Numbered from the stretch's first letter, positions 53,090 to 63,984 are shown. The stretch: DNA of 64,000 bases from Marinobacter xestospongiae (GCF_023156385.1 NZ_JAKZAK010000006.1:62001-126000); one strand, 5' to 3'. Notes: generated by a model not told the origin, from the letters alone. A program made the numbers and translations.

Positions 53090-56000
53090 ATGAAGGTACG
53101 CAAGCTTGCGGTTGCCCTGGCGCTGGCTGGAGGGCTCGGCTCGGGAGTCGCACAGGCTCTTGGATTGGGAGATATTGAGCTTCAGTCCTATTTGAATGAG
53201 CCGCTCGAGGCCGACATTTCCCTCAACAGCAGTGAGGGCGTTAACCCCAACGAAGTCTTTGTGAACCTCGCTTCGGAAGACGCGTACCGGCGGGTTGGCA
53301 TTGATCGAAATTACTTCCTTAGCAGACTCCGCTTTAACGTCAGTACGGCTGCCGATGGCAGTCTGATTGTCAACGTTTCCACCACGGAACCTGTCAAAGA
53401 ACCCTATCTCAACTTCCTGCTGGAAGTGACCTGGCCCAGCGGCCGGTTGATGCGGGAATACGCGGTGCTGGTTGATCCACCGGTCTACGCCGAGGATTCC
53501 GGTGTCGAGGAGACCGTTCAGGCGCCCACCACCCAGGCACCGACGCCCCAGCGTCAGGTATCTGCACCCAGCACGCCGTCTCGTCAGGCTCCGGCGGCGC
53601 CGCGTGCGTCTGCCGGCGATACGCTGGGGCCAACCAGTGCCTCGGACACGCTCTGGGGCATCGCCTCACAGGTTCGTCCGAACAACAGCGTTTCCCATCA
53701 GCAGGTGATGCTGGCAATCCAGGACCTGAACCCGGATGCGTTTATTGGCGGCAACATCAATCGCCTCAAGCGCGGCCAGGTACTGCGAGTGCCCAGTCTT
53801 GAGCAGATCCAGTCCCGTACCGCAGGTGAGGCCAGTCGCCAGGTTGCCCAGCAGAATCAGCAGCTGTCTACTGAACGCCGTGCCGTGGATGCGCGCGATG
53901 ATGCGCCTTCAGCGCCATCGACGGACTCCGGTACCGCGAGCAGCGGCCCGGATGAGCTGAAGCTGCTGGTTGCCGATGATGAAGGCTCTCGTGATGCCGA
54001 CGACGGTGGTTCCGCCGGCGGCCAGGGTCAACTGGCTGGTGGCGTGGATGCCGGTAGCGCAGTGGCGATGGAGGAACTTGAAGCCACTCGTCGCGAAAAC
54101 GAAGACCTCAGTGGCCGGGTTGAAGACCTTCAGGATCAGGTCGAAACCCTGCAGCGTCTGTTGGAGCTTAAGAACACCCAGTTGGCGGAGTTCGAACAGT
54201 CGGTATCGGAAGGTGACGCGCCGCAGGTGTCTGCCCCGGTTGAAGGTGGTGATGACATCACCACCAATGAAGCCGCAGGTGACGATGCCATGGCCAGTGA
54301 GGTTGACGCCTCACAGGACGGGATGGCGGATGATATCGGCCTGGAGCCGGCAACGGACGTGGAGGGCGAGGCCCCGACCGAACTGGCCGGTGATGAATCC
54401 GAACTGGCAGACGATGATGGCATGATGCCTGACGGTGGCGATGAAGCGACCGGCTCAGACACCATGACTGCCGAGCCAGATGCTGAGACTGGCATGGCGG
54501 CAGACGGCGAAACGGATATGGCCGGCATGGATCAGTCATCCAGTCAGCCCGAGTCTGCGGCCGGAGAGCAGGCCGCACCGGCAACGACGGCAGCCAAAGA
54601 GCCCAAGAAAGCCGCCCCGCCTGCGCCGCAGCCCGAGCCCGAGAAAGGCTTCCCGGACAACCTCATCGACGAGATCATGACCAACCCGATGTACCAGATT
54701 GGTCTTGGTGGCGGTGTGGTTGCGCTGTTGCTGGGTCTGTTGCTGGTGGCTCGCCGCAACGCCAGCAAAGAGAAAGAATTCTACGAGCAACTCACCAACG
54801 AAAGTGACGACGAGGGCGATTCCATTGCCCTTGGCGATGAGGTCGAGACCGGCGAGGAAGCCGCACCTCAGGATGCTGAAGAGCGGGTCGACCCAATCGC
54901 TGAGGCCGATACCTACGTCGCTTATGGTCGTACCGATCAGGCTGTAAGCACTCTGGAGAATGCCATTTCCCGGGAGCCGAGTCGCACCGATCTGCGCCTC
55001 AAGCTGCTGAGTGTTTACGCTGACGCTGAAGATCGCGACTCCTTTGAGAAGCAGTACAGCGAGCTGGAAGCGTTTGAGGATGAGCAGGCGATTGCGGAGG
55101 CCGAAAGCCTGAGAGCACGCCTCGAGGAAGCCGAGTCGGTTCCGAGCATTGACGATCTGGAATCCCAGTTGATGTCGGACAGCTTCGGTGCAACGCAGCC
55201 AGAAGAGGACGAACAACCTGAGGCGGCGCAGCCGCAAGCTGACGATGACGCACTCACTGCGGACCTCGAAGGCGCACTGGAGGGCCTGGACGAAAACGGC
55301 GTTGAGGAAGATGATCGCGATACCCGGGACCGTCCCATCGAGTACGATCTGTCGGATATCGACGTGAAATCCGGTGAGGACGACGCTGGTGTCGAGTCGG
55401 CGGAAGCAGACGAGACCACAGAGCCGGCAAGCGAGGACGATGGCTACAGCCTCGAGTTCGATTCCGTAGAGTCCACAGACAGTGCGGACGACTTCGATGC
55501 AGAGCTGGCAGAGCTGGAACAGTCACTGGATCTGGGCGACGACGTCGAGACTGGGCTTGAGAGTGCTGACAGCGATTCACTGGAGGATGAGTTTGCCTCC
55601 CTGGATCTGGATGACGGTGATCTCGATGGCCTGCTGGAGGACGATCAGGCTACTCAGTCCAAAGATGCGGACAAAGACGAGCTGGAGTCGCTGGACGATC
55701 TCGATATCGACGCCCTCGACCTCGAGGAGCCCTCCCAGGAGGAGAGCACTGAAACGCCATCTCTGACCGATGAAGATCCGCTTGCCACCGAAGATTTTTC
55801 GGCCCTGGAAAGTGGGTCAGAGTCTACGGATGATGCCGGAGCGCAAGGCGATCTGGTGGTTGGTGAAGACGGTGCGCTGGATGAGTCGTTCCTTGACGAA
55901 CTGGACGCTGAGCTGGACAAGGTTGCCGGTGAAGATGAGAGTGACGCCCTGGCAGGTGATGATGGCGGTCTTGATGATCTGGAGCTCGATATCAGCGATG

Positions 56001-56476
56001 AGGATCTGGCGCTGATGGAAGAGGTTGCGGAGGAACAGCCAGCCCAGCCTGAGTCTGACGCCGAGGTGCCGGAAGCTCTGGATTCACCGGCCGACAGCGA
56101 CGATTTAGAAGCCGCTGACGCCGATCTGTCAGTCGCGGATGATCTGACTGACGAGGATCTCGATATTCCGCTGGCAGATGAATCTGTTGACGACACAGCG
56201 GATGCCGGGCAAGAAGCGAAGGAATCGGATCAGTCGGAGTCGAAAGCGGAAGGCCGTTCAGCCGTTCCGGATATCGATGAATCCGAGCTGGGGGACGATG
56301 ATGACTTCGACTTCCTTGCCGGTACCGATGAGGCTGCCACCAAGCTCGACCTGGCGCGAGCCTACATCGAGATGGGCGACAGTGATGGTGCCCGGGACAT
56401 TCTCGAAGAGGTCGCGATTGAGGGGAATGACCAACAGAAGGCAGAGGCGCAGGATCTCCTTAAAACTCTGTCCTGA
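53090..56476 (+). CDS. fimV: FimV-type pilus and polarity hub protein
   Basis: FimV is an inner-membrane protein that organises the cell pole and supports type IV pili and type II secretion. The start is the ATG at 53090 after GGAAAGG. A signal peptide (LAVALALAGGLGSGVAQA) leads to the FimV domain (LGLGDIELQSYLNEPLEADI). A LysM peptidoglycan-binding region follows (about residues 180-245, SDTLWGIASQ to GQVLRVPSLEQIQ). Then come a short coiled coil (near 330-370) and one membrane helix near 537-557 (IGLGGGVVALLLGLLLVARR). The cytosolic part has TPR segments and about 450 residues of very acidic repeats. It ends with the FimV C-terminal domain (AATKLDLARAYIEMGDSDGA). 1128 residues. Confidence 0.95.
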   Translation: MKVRKLAVALALAGGLGSGVAQALGLGDIELQSYLNEPLEADISLNSSEGVNPNEVFVNLASEDAYRRVGIDRNYFLSRLRFNVSTAADGSLIVNVSTTEPVKEPYLNFLLEVTWPSGRLMREYAVLVDPPVYAEDSGVEETVQAPTTQAPTPQRQVSAPSTPSRQAPAAPRASAGDTLGPTSASDTLWGIASQVRPNNSVSHQQVMLAIQDLNPDAFIGGNINRLKRGQVLRVPSLEQIQSRTAGEASRQVAQQNQQLSTERRAVDARDDAPSAPSTDSGTASSGPDELKLLVADDEGSRDADDGGSAGGQGQLAGGVDAGSAVAMEELEATRRENEDLSGRVEDLQDQVETLQRLLELKNTQLAEFEQSVSEGDAPQVSAPVEGGDDITTNEAAGDDAMASEVDASQDGMADDIGLEPATDVEGEAPTELAGDESELADDDGMMPDGGDEATGSDTMTAEPDAETGMAADGETDMAGMDQSSSQPESAAGEQAAPATTAAKEPKKAAPPAPQPEPEKGFPDNLIDEIMTNPMYQIGLGGGVVALLLGLLLVARRNASKEKEFYEQLTNESDDEGDSIALGDEVETGEEAAPQDAEERVDPIAEADTYVAYGRTDQAVSTLENAISREPSRTDLRLKLLSVYADAEDRDSFEKQYSELEAFEDEQAIAEAESLRARLEEAESVPSIDDLESQLMSDSFGATQPEEDEQPEAAQPQADDDALTADLEGALEGLDENGVEEDDRDTRDRPIEYDLSDIDVKSGEDDAGVESAEADETTEPASEDDGYSLEFDSVESTDSADDFDAELAELEQSLDLGDDVETGLESADSDSLEDEFASLDLDDGDLDGLLEDDQATQSKDADKDELESLDDLDIDALDLEEPSQEESTETPSLTDEDPLATEDFSALESGSESTDDAGAQGDLVVGEDGALDESFLDELDAELDKVAGEDESDALAGDDGGLDDLELDISDEDLALMEEVAEEQPAQPESDAEVPEALDSPADSDDLEAADADLSVADDLTDEDLDIPLADESVDDTADAGQEAKESDQSESKAEGRSAVPDIDESELGDDDDFDFLAGTDEAATKLDLARAYIEMGDSDGARDILEEVAIEGNDQQKAEAQDLLKTLS

Positions 56477-56506
56477 TTGGTTATAATAACCTCTCACCCT
56501 GTAAGC

Positions 56507-56534
56507 CGCCGGCCCGGACTTGGGCCGGCGTTTT
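56507..56534 (+). terminator. Terminator between fimV and truA
   Basis: A perfect 9-bp GC stem (56507-56515 with 56522-56530) is followed by only four T residues, so it is probably a partial terminator that lets some transcription into truA. Confidence 0.7.
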
Positions 56535-56597
56535 ACGTTCTGGCGGCGGCTCAACAGGGCTGCCGACAAGACCCATACGATCAGGCGCTGACGACCC

Positions 56598-57500
56598 TTG
56601 TTTATCGATCCACCCCCGCTGAGTACTGATAATGCGATTGGCGATGGCCGTGTCGCGGTAGTTTTTGAATACGATGGCGAGCACTTTCACGGCTGGCAGT
56701 ACCAGAAGTCCGGAGTGCGTTCTGTCCAGGGGGAATTGGAGAAGGCCATTGCCAGGGTCGCGGACCATCCGGTGGAGCTGGTCTGCGCAGGCCGCACCGA
56801 TGCGGGTGTTCATGCCAGCTATCAGGTCGTGCACTTTCACACCACCAGTGTCCGCAACCGCCGTTCCTGGGTGATGGGCATCAACACCGCCTTGCCCGAT
56901 GACATCTCGGTTCACTGGGCGGGAGCCATGGCGCCAGATTTCCATGCCCGCTTCTCCGCTATCTATCGGCGCTACCGTTACGTCATTTTCAATGGGCCGG
57001 TGCGGCCTGGCATTCTTCGCCGCCAGGTCAGCTGGAACTTTCGGCCACTGGACGCAGAAGCAATGCATCGCGCTGCTCAGGCACTGGTCGGCGAACACGA
57101 TTTCACGTCGTTCCGCGCCGCCGGTTGTCAGTCTCGGTCCCCCAATCGCTTCATGGAGTTTGTGACGGTCAGCCGCCATGGTGACTATGTGGTGATTGAC
57201 GTTCAGGCCAATGCCTTTCTCCATCACATGGTCCGGAATATCGCCGGTGCACTGATGGCGGTGGGCACTGGGAAACGACCGGAGCAATGGGTTGCCGAGG
57301 TACTGGCCGCCCGCAATCGGTCCCTGGCAGGGGTAACCGCGCCACCGTTTGGCCTTTATCTGGTTGATGTGGGGTATCCTGAGGGCGTTGGTCCACCACT
57401 CGCAAATTGTGGGCCGGGATTCCTGAGACCCTGGTTTGGTGATGGTGGCAATCGCCCGCGACCAATTTCACAGATCCATGTCAAAGCCAGGCACAACTGA
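56598..57500 (+). CDS. truA: tRNA pseudouridine(38-40) synthase
   Basis: TruA makes pseudouridine in the anticodon arm of many tRNAs. The catalytic Asp lies in [18 protein letters not shown], and [13 protein letters not shown] and [13 protein letters not shown] are other family blocks. The start is a TTG at 56598; no ATG or GTG is in frame before the conserved region, and no clear ribosome site is seen, so the first residues are uncertain. The chain (300 residues) is about 30 longer than E. coli TruA at the C-terminus. Its stop overlaps the trpF ATG (TGATG). Confidence 0.93.
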   Translation: MFIDPPPLSTDNAIGDGRVAVVFEYDGEHFHGWQYQKSGVRSVQGELEKAIARVADHPVELVCAGRTDAGVHASYQVVHFHTTSVRNRRSWVMGINTALPDDISVHWAGAMAPDFHARFSAIYRRYRYVIFNGPVRPGILRRQVSWNFRPLDAEAMHRAAQALVGEHDFTSFRAAGCQSRSPNRFMEFVTVSRHGDYVVIDVQANAFLHHMVRNIAGALMAVGTGKRPEQWVAEVLAARNRSLAGVTAPPFGLYLVDVGYPEGVGPPLANCGPGFLRPWFGDGGNRPRPISQIHVKARHN

Positions 57501-58129
57501 TGAAGACCAAAACCAAGATTTGCGGCATTACCAACGTCGGCGATGCCCTGGCGGCGGCCAACGCTGGTGCTGATGCTATCGGCCTGGTGTTTTTTGACCC
57601 CAGCCCGAGGGCTGTCGACGTTGCCCAGGCGCGGGGAATTGCTGCGGCCGTGCCTGCATTTGTCACTTTGGTCGGGCTGTTCGTCAATCCCGACGCCGAC
57701 TATGTTCGTAACATTCTCGACCAGGTGCCGCTGGATCTGCTCCAGTTTCACGGCGACGAGTCACCCGAGTTCTGCAATCAGTTCGGGCGACGCTGGATCA
57801 AGGCGGTCCGGGTGGCCACCACCGAAGATGTCGAAGACGCGTTTGAGCGCTATTCGCTGGGGTCGGGGTTGCTGCTTGATGCCTATGATCCAAACCTTTA
57901 TGGCGGTACAGGCAAGTCCTTTGACTGGACCCTGATCCCGCAGCAGCGGCCGCTGCCGCTCATATTGGCCGGGGGGTTGAACTCTGATAACGTAGCCCGC
58001 GCCATTACCGCCGTGAAACCCTGGGCCGTTGATGTCAGCGGTGGCGTGGAAATCCGCAAGGGCGTGAAAGACGCCGCTCGAATCAAAGAATTCCTGAACG
58101 AGGTTCATCGTGTCGATAAAACTGACTGA
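57500..58129 (+). CDS. trpF: Phosphoribosylanthranilate isomerase
   Basis: TrpF carries out the Amadori rearrangement in tryptophan synthesis. The 209-residue TIM barrel begins [28 protein letters not shown], where the Cys is the general base, and the general acid Asp lies in [31 protein letters not shown] and [14 protein letters not shown] bind phosphate. It overlaps truA by one base and trpB by 20. In E. coli trpF is fused to trpC; here it is separate, as in Pseudomonas. Confidence 0.97.
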   Translation: MKTKTKICGITNVGDALAAANAGADAIGLVFFDPSPRAVDVAQARGIAAAVPAFVTLVGLFVNPDADYVRNILDQVPLDLLQFHGDESPEFCNQFGRRWIKAVRVATTEDVEDAFERYSLGSGLLLDAYDPNLYGGTGKSFDWTLIPQQRPLPLILAGGLNSDNVARAITAVKPWAVDVSGGVEIRKGVKDAARIKEFLNEVHRVDKTD

Positions 58130-59330
58130 AGAGATGCTGGGTTCACTGCCGGACAGCCGCGGACATTTCGGGGCGTTTGGTGGCCGTTTCGTGTCCGAAA
58201 CCCTGATGGATTCGTTGATGACCCTGGAGCGAGAGTACCTCCAGCTGAAGAACGATCCGGAGTTTCAGGCGAAGTTCGACAAAGACCTGGCCGATTACGT
58301 GGGTCGCCCCAGTCCGCTGTACTTTGCCGAAAGGCTCACCCGTGAAGTCGGCGGTGCCCAGATCTGGCTCAAGCGCGAAGACCTCAATCACACCGGCGCT
58401 CACAAGGTAAACAACACCATCGGCCAGGCGCTGCTGGCCAGCTTTCTCGGCAAGAAGCGTGTTATCGCAGAGACCGGGGCAGGGCAGCACGGCGTGGCGA
58501 CGGCAACAGTCTGTGCCCGGCTTGGACTGGAGTGCCATGTGTTCATGGGCGCCGAAGACATTGCCCGCCAGACCCTCAATGTCTATCGCATGAAGCTGCT
58601 GGGTGCCGAAGTGCATGCGGTTGAAAGTGGCACCCGTACTCTGAAAGATGCAATGAACGATGCCATGCGGGACTGGGTCTCCCATGTCGACGATACCTTT
58701 TACATCATCGGCACGGTGGCTGGTCCCCACCCATACCCGCTGCTGGTGCGGGATTTTCAGTCGGTGATAGGCCGTGAAACCCGGGCCCAGAGCCTGAAGC
58801 AGGCCGGTCGTCTGCCGGATGCGCTGGTGGCCTGCGTTGGCGGTGGCTCCAACGCCATCGGCATGTTCTACCCGTTCCTGACCGATGAAGGCGTGGAAAT
58901 GTATGGTGTTGAAGCCGGCGGTCACGGAATCGAGACCGGGCAACACGCGGCGCCGCTGTGCTCCGGCCGCCCCGGGGTGCTTCACGGTAACCGGACCTAC
59001 CTGATGGAAGATGAGAATGGCCAGATTGCGGCTACTCATTCCGTCAGTGCCGGCCTGGACTACCCTGGCGTCGGACCCGAACACAGCTGGCTCAAGGACA
59101 TTGGGCGTGCCAACTACGTGTCTGTGACCGACGACGAGGCACTGGCCGGCTTCCGTCAGCTGACCCGTGTTGAAGGCATCATGCCGGCACTGGAGTCCGC
59201 CCATGCCGTGGCCTACGGAACCAAACTGGCGGCGACCATGGACAAGGACCAGATTCTGGTTATCAACGTCTCGGGTCGGGGCGACAAGGACATTCACACC
59301 ATCGCCAAGATCGACGGCATCGAAATCTGA
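58110..59330 (+). CDS. trpB: Tryptophan synthase beta chain
   Basis: TrpB joins indole and serine using pyridoxal phosphate. The PLP lysine is in [16 protein letters not shown], the indole-site Glu in [13 protein letters not shown], and the phosphate cup is [10 protein letters not shown]. At 406 residues it is the normal TrpB1 type. The start is a GTG at 58110, 20 bp inside trpF, with the family sequence [16 protein letters not shown] soon after. trpA follows 59 bp later. Confidence 0.97.
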   Translation: MSIKLTEEMLGSLPDSRGHFGAFGGRFVSETLMDSLMTLEREYLQLKNDPEFQAKFDKDLADYVGRPSPLYFAERLTREVGGAQIWLKREDLNHTGAHKVNNTIGQALLASFLGKKRVIAETGAGQHGVATATVCARLGLECHVFMGAEDIARQTLNVYRMKLLGAEVHAVESGTRTLKDAMNDAMRDWVSHVDDTFYIIGTVAGPHPYPLLVRDFQSVIGRETRAQSLKQAGRLPDALVACVGGGSNAIGMFYPFLTDEGVEMYGVEAGGHGIETGQHAAPLCSGRPGVLHGNRTYLMEDENGQIAATHSVSAGLDYPGVGPEHSWLKDIGRANYVSVTDDEALAGFRQLTRVEGIMPALESAHAVAYGTKLAATMDKDQILVINVSGRGDKDIHTIAKIDGIEI

Positions 59331-59389
59331 GTTAACCGAGCTTCTGCCGGGTGGCGACGCCGCCCGGCCGGCCTGCACAAGGAGCAGCC

Positions 59390-60202
59390 ATGAGTCGTAT
59401 TGAAGGGGTACTTAAGAACCTCAAGGGGCAGGGACGAAAGGCCCTGATCCCGTTTATCACTGCCGGCGACCCGCACCCGGATCAGACCGTATCGCTGATG
59501 CATACGCTGATTGAAGCCGGCGCTGACATCATTGAGCTGGGGGTCCCGTTTTCCGATCCCATGGCCGATGGCCCAGTGATTCAGGCGGCCTGCGAGCGCG
59601 CGCTGGTTCATGGCACGTCCCTGCGTCAGGTCATCGACATGGTTCGCCGCTTTCGCGAGGATGACAACGATACGCCAGTGGTGCTGATGGGCTACCTCAA
59701 CCCGATGGAAGCCATGGGCTATGAGACGTTCGCCGATGCTGCCGCCGCAGCCGGCGTGGATGGTGTACTGACGGTCGACCTGCCGCCTGAAGAAGCGGAT
59801 GACGTGGCGCCACTGTTTGCGGCCCGCAAGCTCGACCCGATCTTCCTGCTGGCACCGACCACCACGGACGACCGTATCCGGGCGATCAGCGATCACTCCT
59901 CCGGCTATGTGTACTATGTTTCCTTCAAGGGCGTTACCGGCGCAGCCAAGATCAACGTTGACGAAGTGGCCGAACGCGTGCAGCACATTCATGACCTGAC
60001 CGCGTTACCGGTTGGCGTTGGCTTTGGTATCCGGGATGCAGAAACCGCCGCCGCTGTGGGGCGGGTATCCGATGGTGTAATTGTCGGTAGCGTGCTGGTC
60101 GATACAATTGCCCGAAACCAGGCGGATCCGGAGCAGCTGAAGCGCGCTCTGGGGGATCTGCTCAAACCTATGCGCACCGCACTGGATGACCTCGCCTCCT
60201 GA
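59390..60202 (+). CDS. trpA: Tryptophan synthase alpha chain
   Basis: TrpA releases indole from indoleglycerol phosphate and passes it to TrpB by the tunnel between them. The catalytic Glu and Asp are in [18 protein letters not shown] and the later [27 protein letters not shown] and GVIVGS are phosphate-binding loops. The ATG at 59390 follows AAGGAG by 5 bases, and the longer frame to 59351 has no signal. The product has 270 residues. accD comes next, so Trp genes run directly into fatty-acid synthesis. Confidence 0.97.
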   Translation: MSRIEGVLKNLKGQGRKALIPFITAGDPHPDQTVSLMHTLIEAGADIIELGVPFSDPMADGPVIQAACERALVHGTSLRQVIDMVRRFREDDNDTPVVLMGYLNPMEAMGYETFADAAAAAGVDGVLTVDLPPEEADDVAPLFAARKLDPIFLLAPTTTDDRIRAISDHSSGYVYYVSFKGVTGAAKINVDEVAERVQHIHDLTALPVGVGFGIRDAETAAAVGRVSDGVIVGSVLVDTIARNQADPEQLKRALGDLLKPMRTALDDLAS

Positions 60203-60252
60203 TCAACAGGCCTGGTGAGGCTCAGGCAGGCATCGAAGGACAGGACAAAACC

Positions 60253-61185
60253 ATGAGTAACTGGCTTGACAAGATCATGCCGAGCAAGATCCGCTCGGAA
60301 TCCAAGCAGCGGACTGGCGTTCCCGAAGGGTTGTGGAAAAAGTGCCCCAAATGCAGCGCTTTTCTGTACAAGCCCGAGCTCGACAAGAATCTGGATGTCT
60401 GCCCCAAATGTAACCACCATCTCCGGGTTACTGCTCGCCGCCGTCTCGACATTTTTCTCGACGCCGACGGCCGCGAAGAGATCGGTGCCGATCTGGAACC
60501 CTGGGATCGCCTGAAATTCAAGGACAGCCGCCGCTACAAGGAGCGGTTGGCCCAGAACCAGAAAGCCACCGGCGAAAAGGAAGCCCTGCTTGCCATGCGC
60601 GGTAAGACGCTGGGTATTCCGCTGGTTGCCTGCGCCTTCGAGTTCAACTTCGTTGGCGGCTCCATGGGTCAGGTGGTTGGTGAGAAATTTGTCCAGGCTG
60701 CCAACGTCTGTCTGGAAGAACGGATTCCGCTGGTCTGCTTTTCCGCCAGTGGCGGTGCCCGAATGCAGGAGGCGATCTTCTCGCTGATGCAGATGGCAAA
60801 GACTGCTGCGGTATTGGAGCGGATGAAGCAGGAGGGGATTCCCTACATCTCGATCATGACCGACCCGGTGTTCGGTGGCGTTTCCGCCAGTCTGGCCATG
60901 CTGGGCGACCTCAACATTGCCGAACCGAACGCGCTGATCGGCTTCGCCGGTCCCCGGGTCATTGAGCAGACCGTCCGCGAAAAGCTCCCCGAAGGTTTCC
61001 AGCGCAGCGAGTTCCTGCTGGAGCACGGCGCCATCGATATGATCCTGCACCGTCACGAACTGCGCGAGCGCGTCTCTGGCCTGCTGGCAAAATTCACCGA
61101 TCAGGAGCGCCCGGAAGGGGAGCCGCCGATCGAGTTTGAGATCACCGAGAAACCGGACGCTGATGCCGATGCCGACGTCAGCTGA
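60253..61185 (+). CDS. accD: Acetyl-CoA carboxylase carboxyltransferase beta subunit
   Basis: AccD with AccA moves the carboxyl group from biotin to acetyl-CoA to make malonyl-CoA. A four-Cys zinc ribbon is present (CPKCSAFLY with [10 protein letters not shown], about residues 31-54). The crotonase-fold core shows [20 protein letters not shown] and [12 protein letters not shown]. At 310 residues it is normal. The zinc ribbon of E. coli AccD binds its own mRNA and DNA, so autoregulation is possible. It overlaps the start of folC by 23 bp. Confidence 0.96.
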   Translation: MSNWLDKIMPSKIRSESKQRTGVPEGLWKKCPKCSAFLYKPELDKNLDVCPKCNHHLRVTARRRLDIFLDADGREEIGADLEPWDRLKFKDSRRYKERLAQNQKATGEKEALLAMRGKTLGIPLVACAFEFNFVGGSMGQVVGEKFVQAANVCLEERIPLVCFSASGGARMQEAIFSLMQMAKTAAVLERMKQEGIPYISIMTDPVFGGVSASLAMLGDLNIAEPNALIGFAGPRVIEQTVREKLPEGFQRSEFLLEHGAIDMILHRHELRERVSGLLAKFTDQERPEGEPPIEFEITEKPDADADADVS

Positions 61186-62500
61186 ACCACTGGCGCCCGG
61201 GCCGAACGCCAGTCTTGACGACTGGCTGGGCTACCTGGAAGCCATTCACCCGGTTGAGATCGATCTTGGCCTTGACCGGGTCCTCACCGTCTATCGCCGC
61301 CTGTTTCCCCGACCGCCCGTAGCGCGGGTGGTGACCGTTGCCGGCACCAATGGCAAGGGCAGCACCGTGGCGTGTCTGTCCGGGGTCCTTTCTGCCGCCG
61401 GCCGCACCGTGGGCTGCTACACCTCCCCCCATCTGCATCGCTACAACGAACGGGTCACCATCGACGGCCGCCAGGCGACGGACGATGAACTGATGACTGC
61501 GTTCGCCCAGGTCGAAGAGGCCCGGCGCGGCGTTTCCCTGAGTTACTTCGAATTTGGCACCCTGGCGGCATTTGTCGTGCTCGCCCGGGCTGGCGTGCAG
61601 GACTGGGTGCTTGAGGTGGGGCTCGGGGGCCGTTTGGATGCGGTCAATGTAGTGGATGCGGACCTGGCGATCATCACTTCGGTGGACATTGATCACGTCG
61701 CGTTCCTGGGTAACGATCGCGAGGTTATCGGCTTCGAGAAGGCCGGTATCTTCCGGGTTGGTCGACCCGCCATCTGTGTCGACCCCAATCCGCCCCGGTC
61801 GGTGCTGCAACAGGCCGCCGCCCAGAGGGTTGCGCTCAAGCGCCTGGGGGTCGACATGATGCTGACGGGAGACGCTGCCCAGCCGGTTTTGTCGATTCCT
61901 TCACTGGGTCAACAGTTGTCACTGCCCCGGGATGCGGCGCTGCCATTGGCAAGCATGGCCGCCGCGGTGATGGCGGCGCTGACGTTGCTGCCGGAGATGA
62001 CGGCGACGGAGATCGAGGCGGCTCTGGCGAAAGTCCATCTGCCTGGGCGTTTTGAGCAGCGTGCCCAGCAGCCGGATGTCTATCTGGATGTCGGCCACAA
62101 TCCCCATGCCGCTGCCTGGCTGGCAAGCCGGGTGCAGGCCAGGTGTCGCGCCGGCGGTGTCGTCCGCGCGGTCTATGCCTGCCTGGCTGACAAGGACGCC
62201 GGCGGTGTCGTCGATGCCATGGCCACCGTGGTGCAGCACTGGTACCTGGCGGGGCTGGACCAGCCTCGGGGGCGCAGTGCGGATACCCTGGCGGCACTGG
62301 TGTCCGAGCGGTTGGGAGAGTGCGCCCTGACGCAGCAGGCAACCGTTGCCGATGCCCTGAAGCAGGCCGTTGCCGACGCTGCTGAAAATGACCTGATTGT
62401 CGTGTTCGGATCGTTCTTTACGGTTGCCGAGGCGCGAGTGGCGCTCGGGGCGTCCGATGAACGTGCGGAGGCATTGGCGGCCGAATCGAAGGCGCCTTAA
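61163..62500 (+). CDS. folC: Bifunctional folylpolyglutamate/dihydrofolate synthase
   Basis: FolC adds glutamate to dihydropteroate and tetrahydrofolate. The P-loop is [16 protein letters not shown] and the second substrate loop is [37 protein letters not shown] and GFEKAGIFR are family blocks. The C-terminal domain with DVGHNPHAA is complete. The start is uncertain: ATG at 61163 or 61169 both overlap accD; the earlier frame to 61136 is unlikely. The product is about 445 residues. The context accD-folC-SPOR-cvpA matches Pseudomonas. Confidence 0.95.
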   Translation: MPMPTSAEPLAPGPNASLDDWLGYLEAIHPVEIDLGLDRVLTVYRRLFPRPPVARVVTVAGTNGKGSTVACLSGVLSAAGRTVGCYTSPHLHRYNERVTIDGRQATDDELMTAFAQVEEARRGVSLSYFEFGTLAAFVVLARAGVQDWVLEVGLGGRLDAVNVVDADLAIITSVDIDHVAFLGNDREVIGFEKAGIFRVGRPAICVDPNPPRSVLQQAAAQRVALKRLGVDMMLTGDAAQPVLSIPSLGQQLSLPRDAALPLASMAAAVMAALTLLPEMTATEIEAALAKVHLPGRFEQRAQQPDVYLDVGHNPHAAAWLASRVQARCRAGGVVRAVYACLADKDAGGVVDAMATVVQHWYLAGLDQPRGRSADTLAALVSERLGECALTQQATVADALKQAVADAAENDLIVVFGSFFTVAEARVALGASDERAEALAAESKAP

Positions 62501-62580
62501 ACTTCCGTCATCCGGTGGCGATGATTTTGAGTTCTTGACCCTGGCCGGTTAGTATCGGCGGACATCAAAGACACATCGAT

Positions 62581-62622
62581 ACGTTGAACACAGCACGTTG
62601 AACACAGCACGTTGAACACAGA
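62581..62622. repeat. Three tandem copies of a 14-bp unit
   Basis: ACGTTGAACACAGC is repeated at 62581-62594 and 62595-62608, with a third copy ending in A at 62609-62622. They lie 16 bp before the SPOR gene start, in its probable 5' leader. No spacers, so not CRISPR. Copy number may vary between strains. Confidence 0.9.
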
Positions 62623-62638
62623 CAGGGGTTAGCTAAAG

Positions 62639-63325
62639 GTGGACGGACTCAAACAACGGGTGATCGGCGCATTGGTGTTGGTGTCCCTGGCGGTTATCTT
62701 CGTGCCCATGCTGTTCGATGAGCCTCACTCCAAGCGCTCGACCCAGGTTATTCCCCTGCCGGAGGAGCCGCCATTCCCGGAGGTTGAGCCGGTTGAGGAA
62801 CAGGATATCCAGCAGCCTTCCTACTATCTGGAAGAGGCGGACGGCCAGTCCCAGCCAGAGCCGATCATTGAGCCGGTAGACGACGAGCCGCAGGGTGTCG
62901 CGGCAAAGAGCAATACCGCTGAGCCCGTCGCTGAGTCCGTCAATACGACACCGGAGCCGGCTCCCCAGTCAGAACCCACGCCTGAACCAGAGCCAGCCCA
63001 GGCTGAGGTTGCCGCAGAGGCCGCCCCGAAGCCGTCTCAGCCAGCAGCCGAACCACCGGCAGATGAAGAGTACAGCCGGTCACTGGAGGGTGCCTGGGTG
63101 GTGCAGCTTGGCAGTTTTGGTAACGCCGACAATGCCCGCCGTCTTCGGGACAATGCCCGCAAGGAGGGTTACAGCTCCCACCTGCAGACCGTCAGTCGGG
63201 GCGACAGCACGCTGACGCGGGTGTTCTGTGGTCCTTTCGCCGACAAATCCGAGGCCGAGCGTGCGAAAAAAGCACTGGATGGCATGTTTGGCCTCAACAG
63301 CCTGATCACCAGCTCCGATCGGTGA
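62639..63325 (+). CDS. SPOR-domain membrane protein (DedD-like)
   Basis: DedD-type proteins bind denuded peptidoglycan at the division site. The 228-residue product has a short cytosolic N-terminus, one membrane helix (about residues 8-25, IGALVLVSLAVIFVPMLF), a long Pro/Glu-rich periplasmic linker and a C-terminal SPOR domain (about 150-225, AWVVQLGSFGNADNARRL to AERAKKALDGMFG). The start is the GTG at 62639. The folC-SPOR-cvpA order is conserved in gammaproteobacteria, which supports the DedD identity. Confidence 0.92.
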   Translation: MDGLKQRVIGALVLVSLAVIFVPMLFDEPHSKRSTQVIPLPEEPPFPEVEPVEEQDIQQPSYYLEEADGQSQPEPIIEPVDDEPQGVAAKSNTAEPVAESVNTTPEPAPQSEPTPEPEPAQAEVAAEAAPKPSQPAAEPPADEEYSRSLEGAWVVQLGSFGNADNARRLRDNARKEGYSSHLQTVSRGDSTLTRVFCGPFADKSEAERAKKALDGMFGLNSLITSSDR

Positions 63326-63438
63326 GCAGCGTCAAGGTAAGCGCCTGCGACAACGGGGGTAATCACGTTTTTGTGCACCCCCGATTCCTGTTAGACTAGG
63401 CGCTTCGCTTTAACCCTGAACCTTCGCTGCTGGACTCC

Positions 63439-63984
63439 ATGAACGCGCTGATCTGGATCGACTGGGTCATCATCACCCTGATTGCTGTTTCCACGCTGAT
63501 CAGCCTCAAACGCGGCTTTGTGCGTGAAGCCCTGTCCATGGTTGCCTGGGTCGGTGCCTTCGTGATTGCCCGCACGTTTCACCCGCAGATGCAGTCCCTG
63601 CTCATCGACACTGTTGAGACTCCAATGGTTCGGCTGGTGGCCGCTTTTGCCATCCTGTTCTTTGCCACCCTGATCATCGGCGCCATTATCAATAACATGG
63701 TGGGACACCTGATACATGCCACCGGGCTGACCGCCACTGATCGCGTTCTGGGCATGGCGTTCGGCCTGCTTCGGGGACTGGTGATCGTAGTGGTCGCCAT
63801 TGCCCTGGTCCGCTACACCCCGCTGGCCAATGATACCTGGTGGCGGGAGTCCGTCATGATCGAGCGCCTCGCCACCGTAGAAGACTGGTCGCGCCGCACC
63901 TTTGGCGATGAATTTGCCCGCTTTCTCGGCCCCGCAGGGGAGCCGTCACAACCCCCTATGGAACCAGCGGCCACCACCCGCTAA
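63439..63984 (+). CDS. cvpA: CvpA-family membrane protein
   Basis: CvpA is an inner-membrane protein named for colicin V production and needed for envelope integrity and bile resistance in several species. The 181-residue chain has four predicted helices (about residues 7-23, 32-50, 64-85 and 103-121) and the family blocks DWVIITLIAVSTLISLKRGF and RVLGMAFGLLRGLVIV. It is usually followed by purF, which would lie just past the window edge. Length and context are normal. Confidence 0.95.
   Translation: MNALIWIDWVIITLIAVSTLISLKRGFVREALSMVAWVGAFVIARTFHPQMQSLLIDTVETPMVRLVAAFAILFFATLIIGAIINNMVGHLIHATGLTATDRVLGMAFGLLRGLVIVVVAIALVRYTPLANDTWWRESVMIERLATVEDWSRRTFGDEFARFLGPAGEPSQPPMEPAATTR

Noticed and set aside
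62581-62622. CRISPR-like array
   Set aside because: Only three head-to-tail 14-bp copies with no spacers and no cas genes; a simple tandem repeat.
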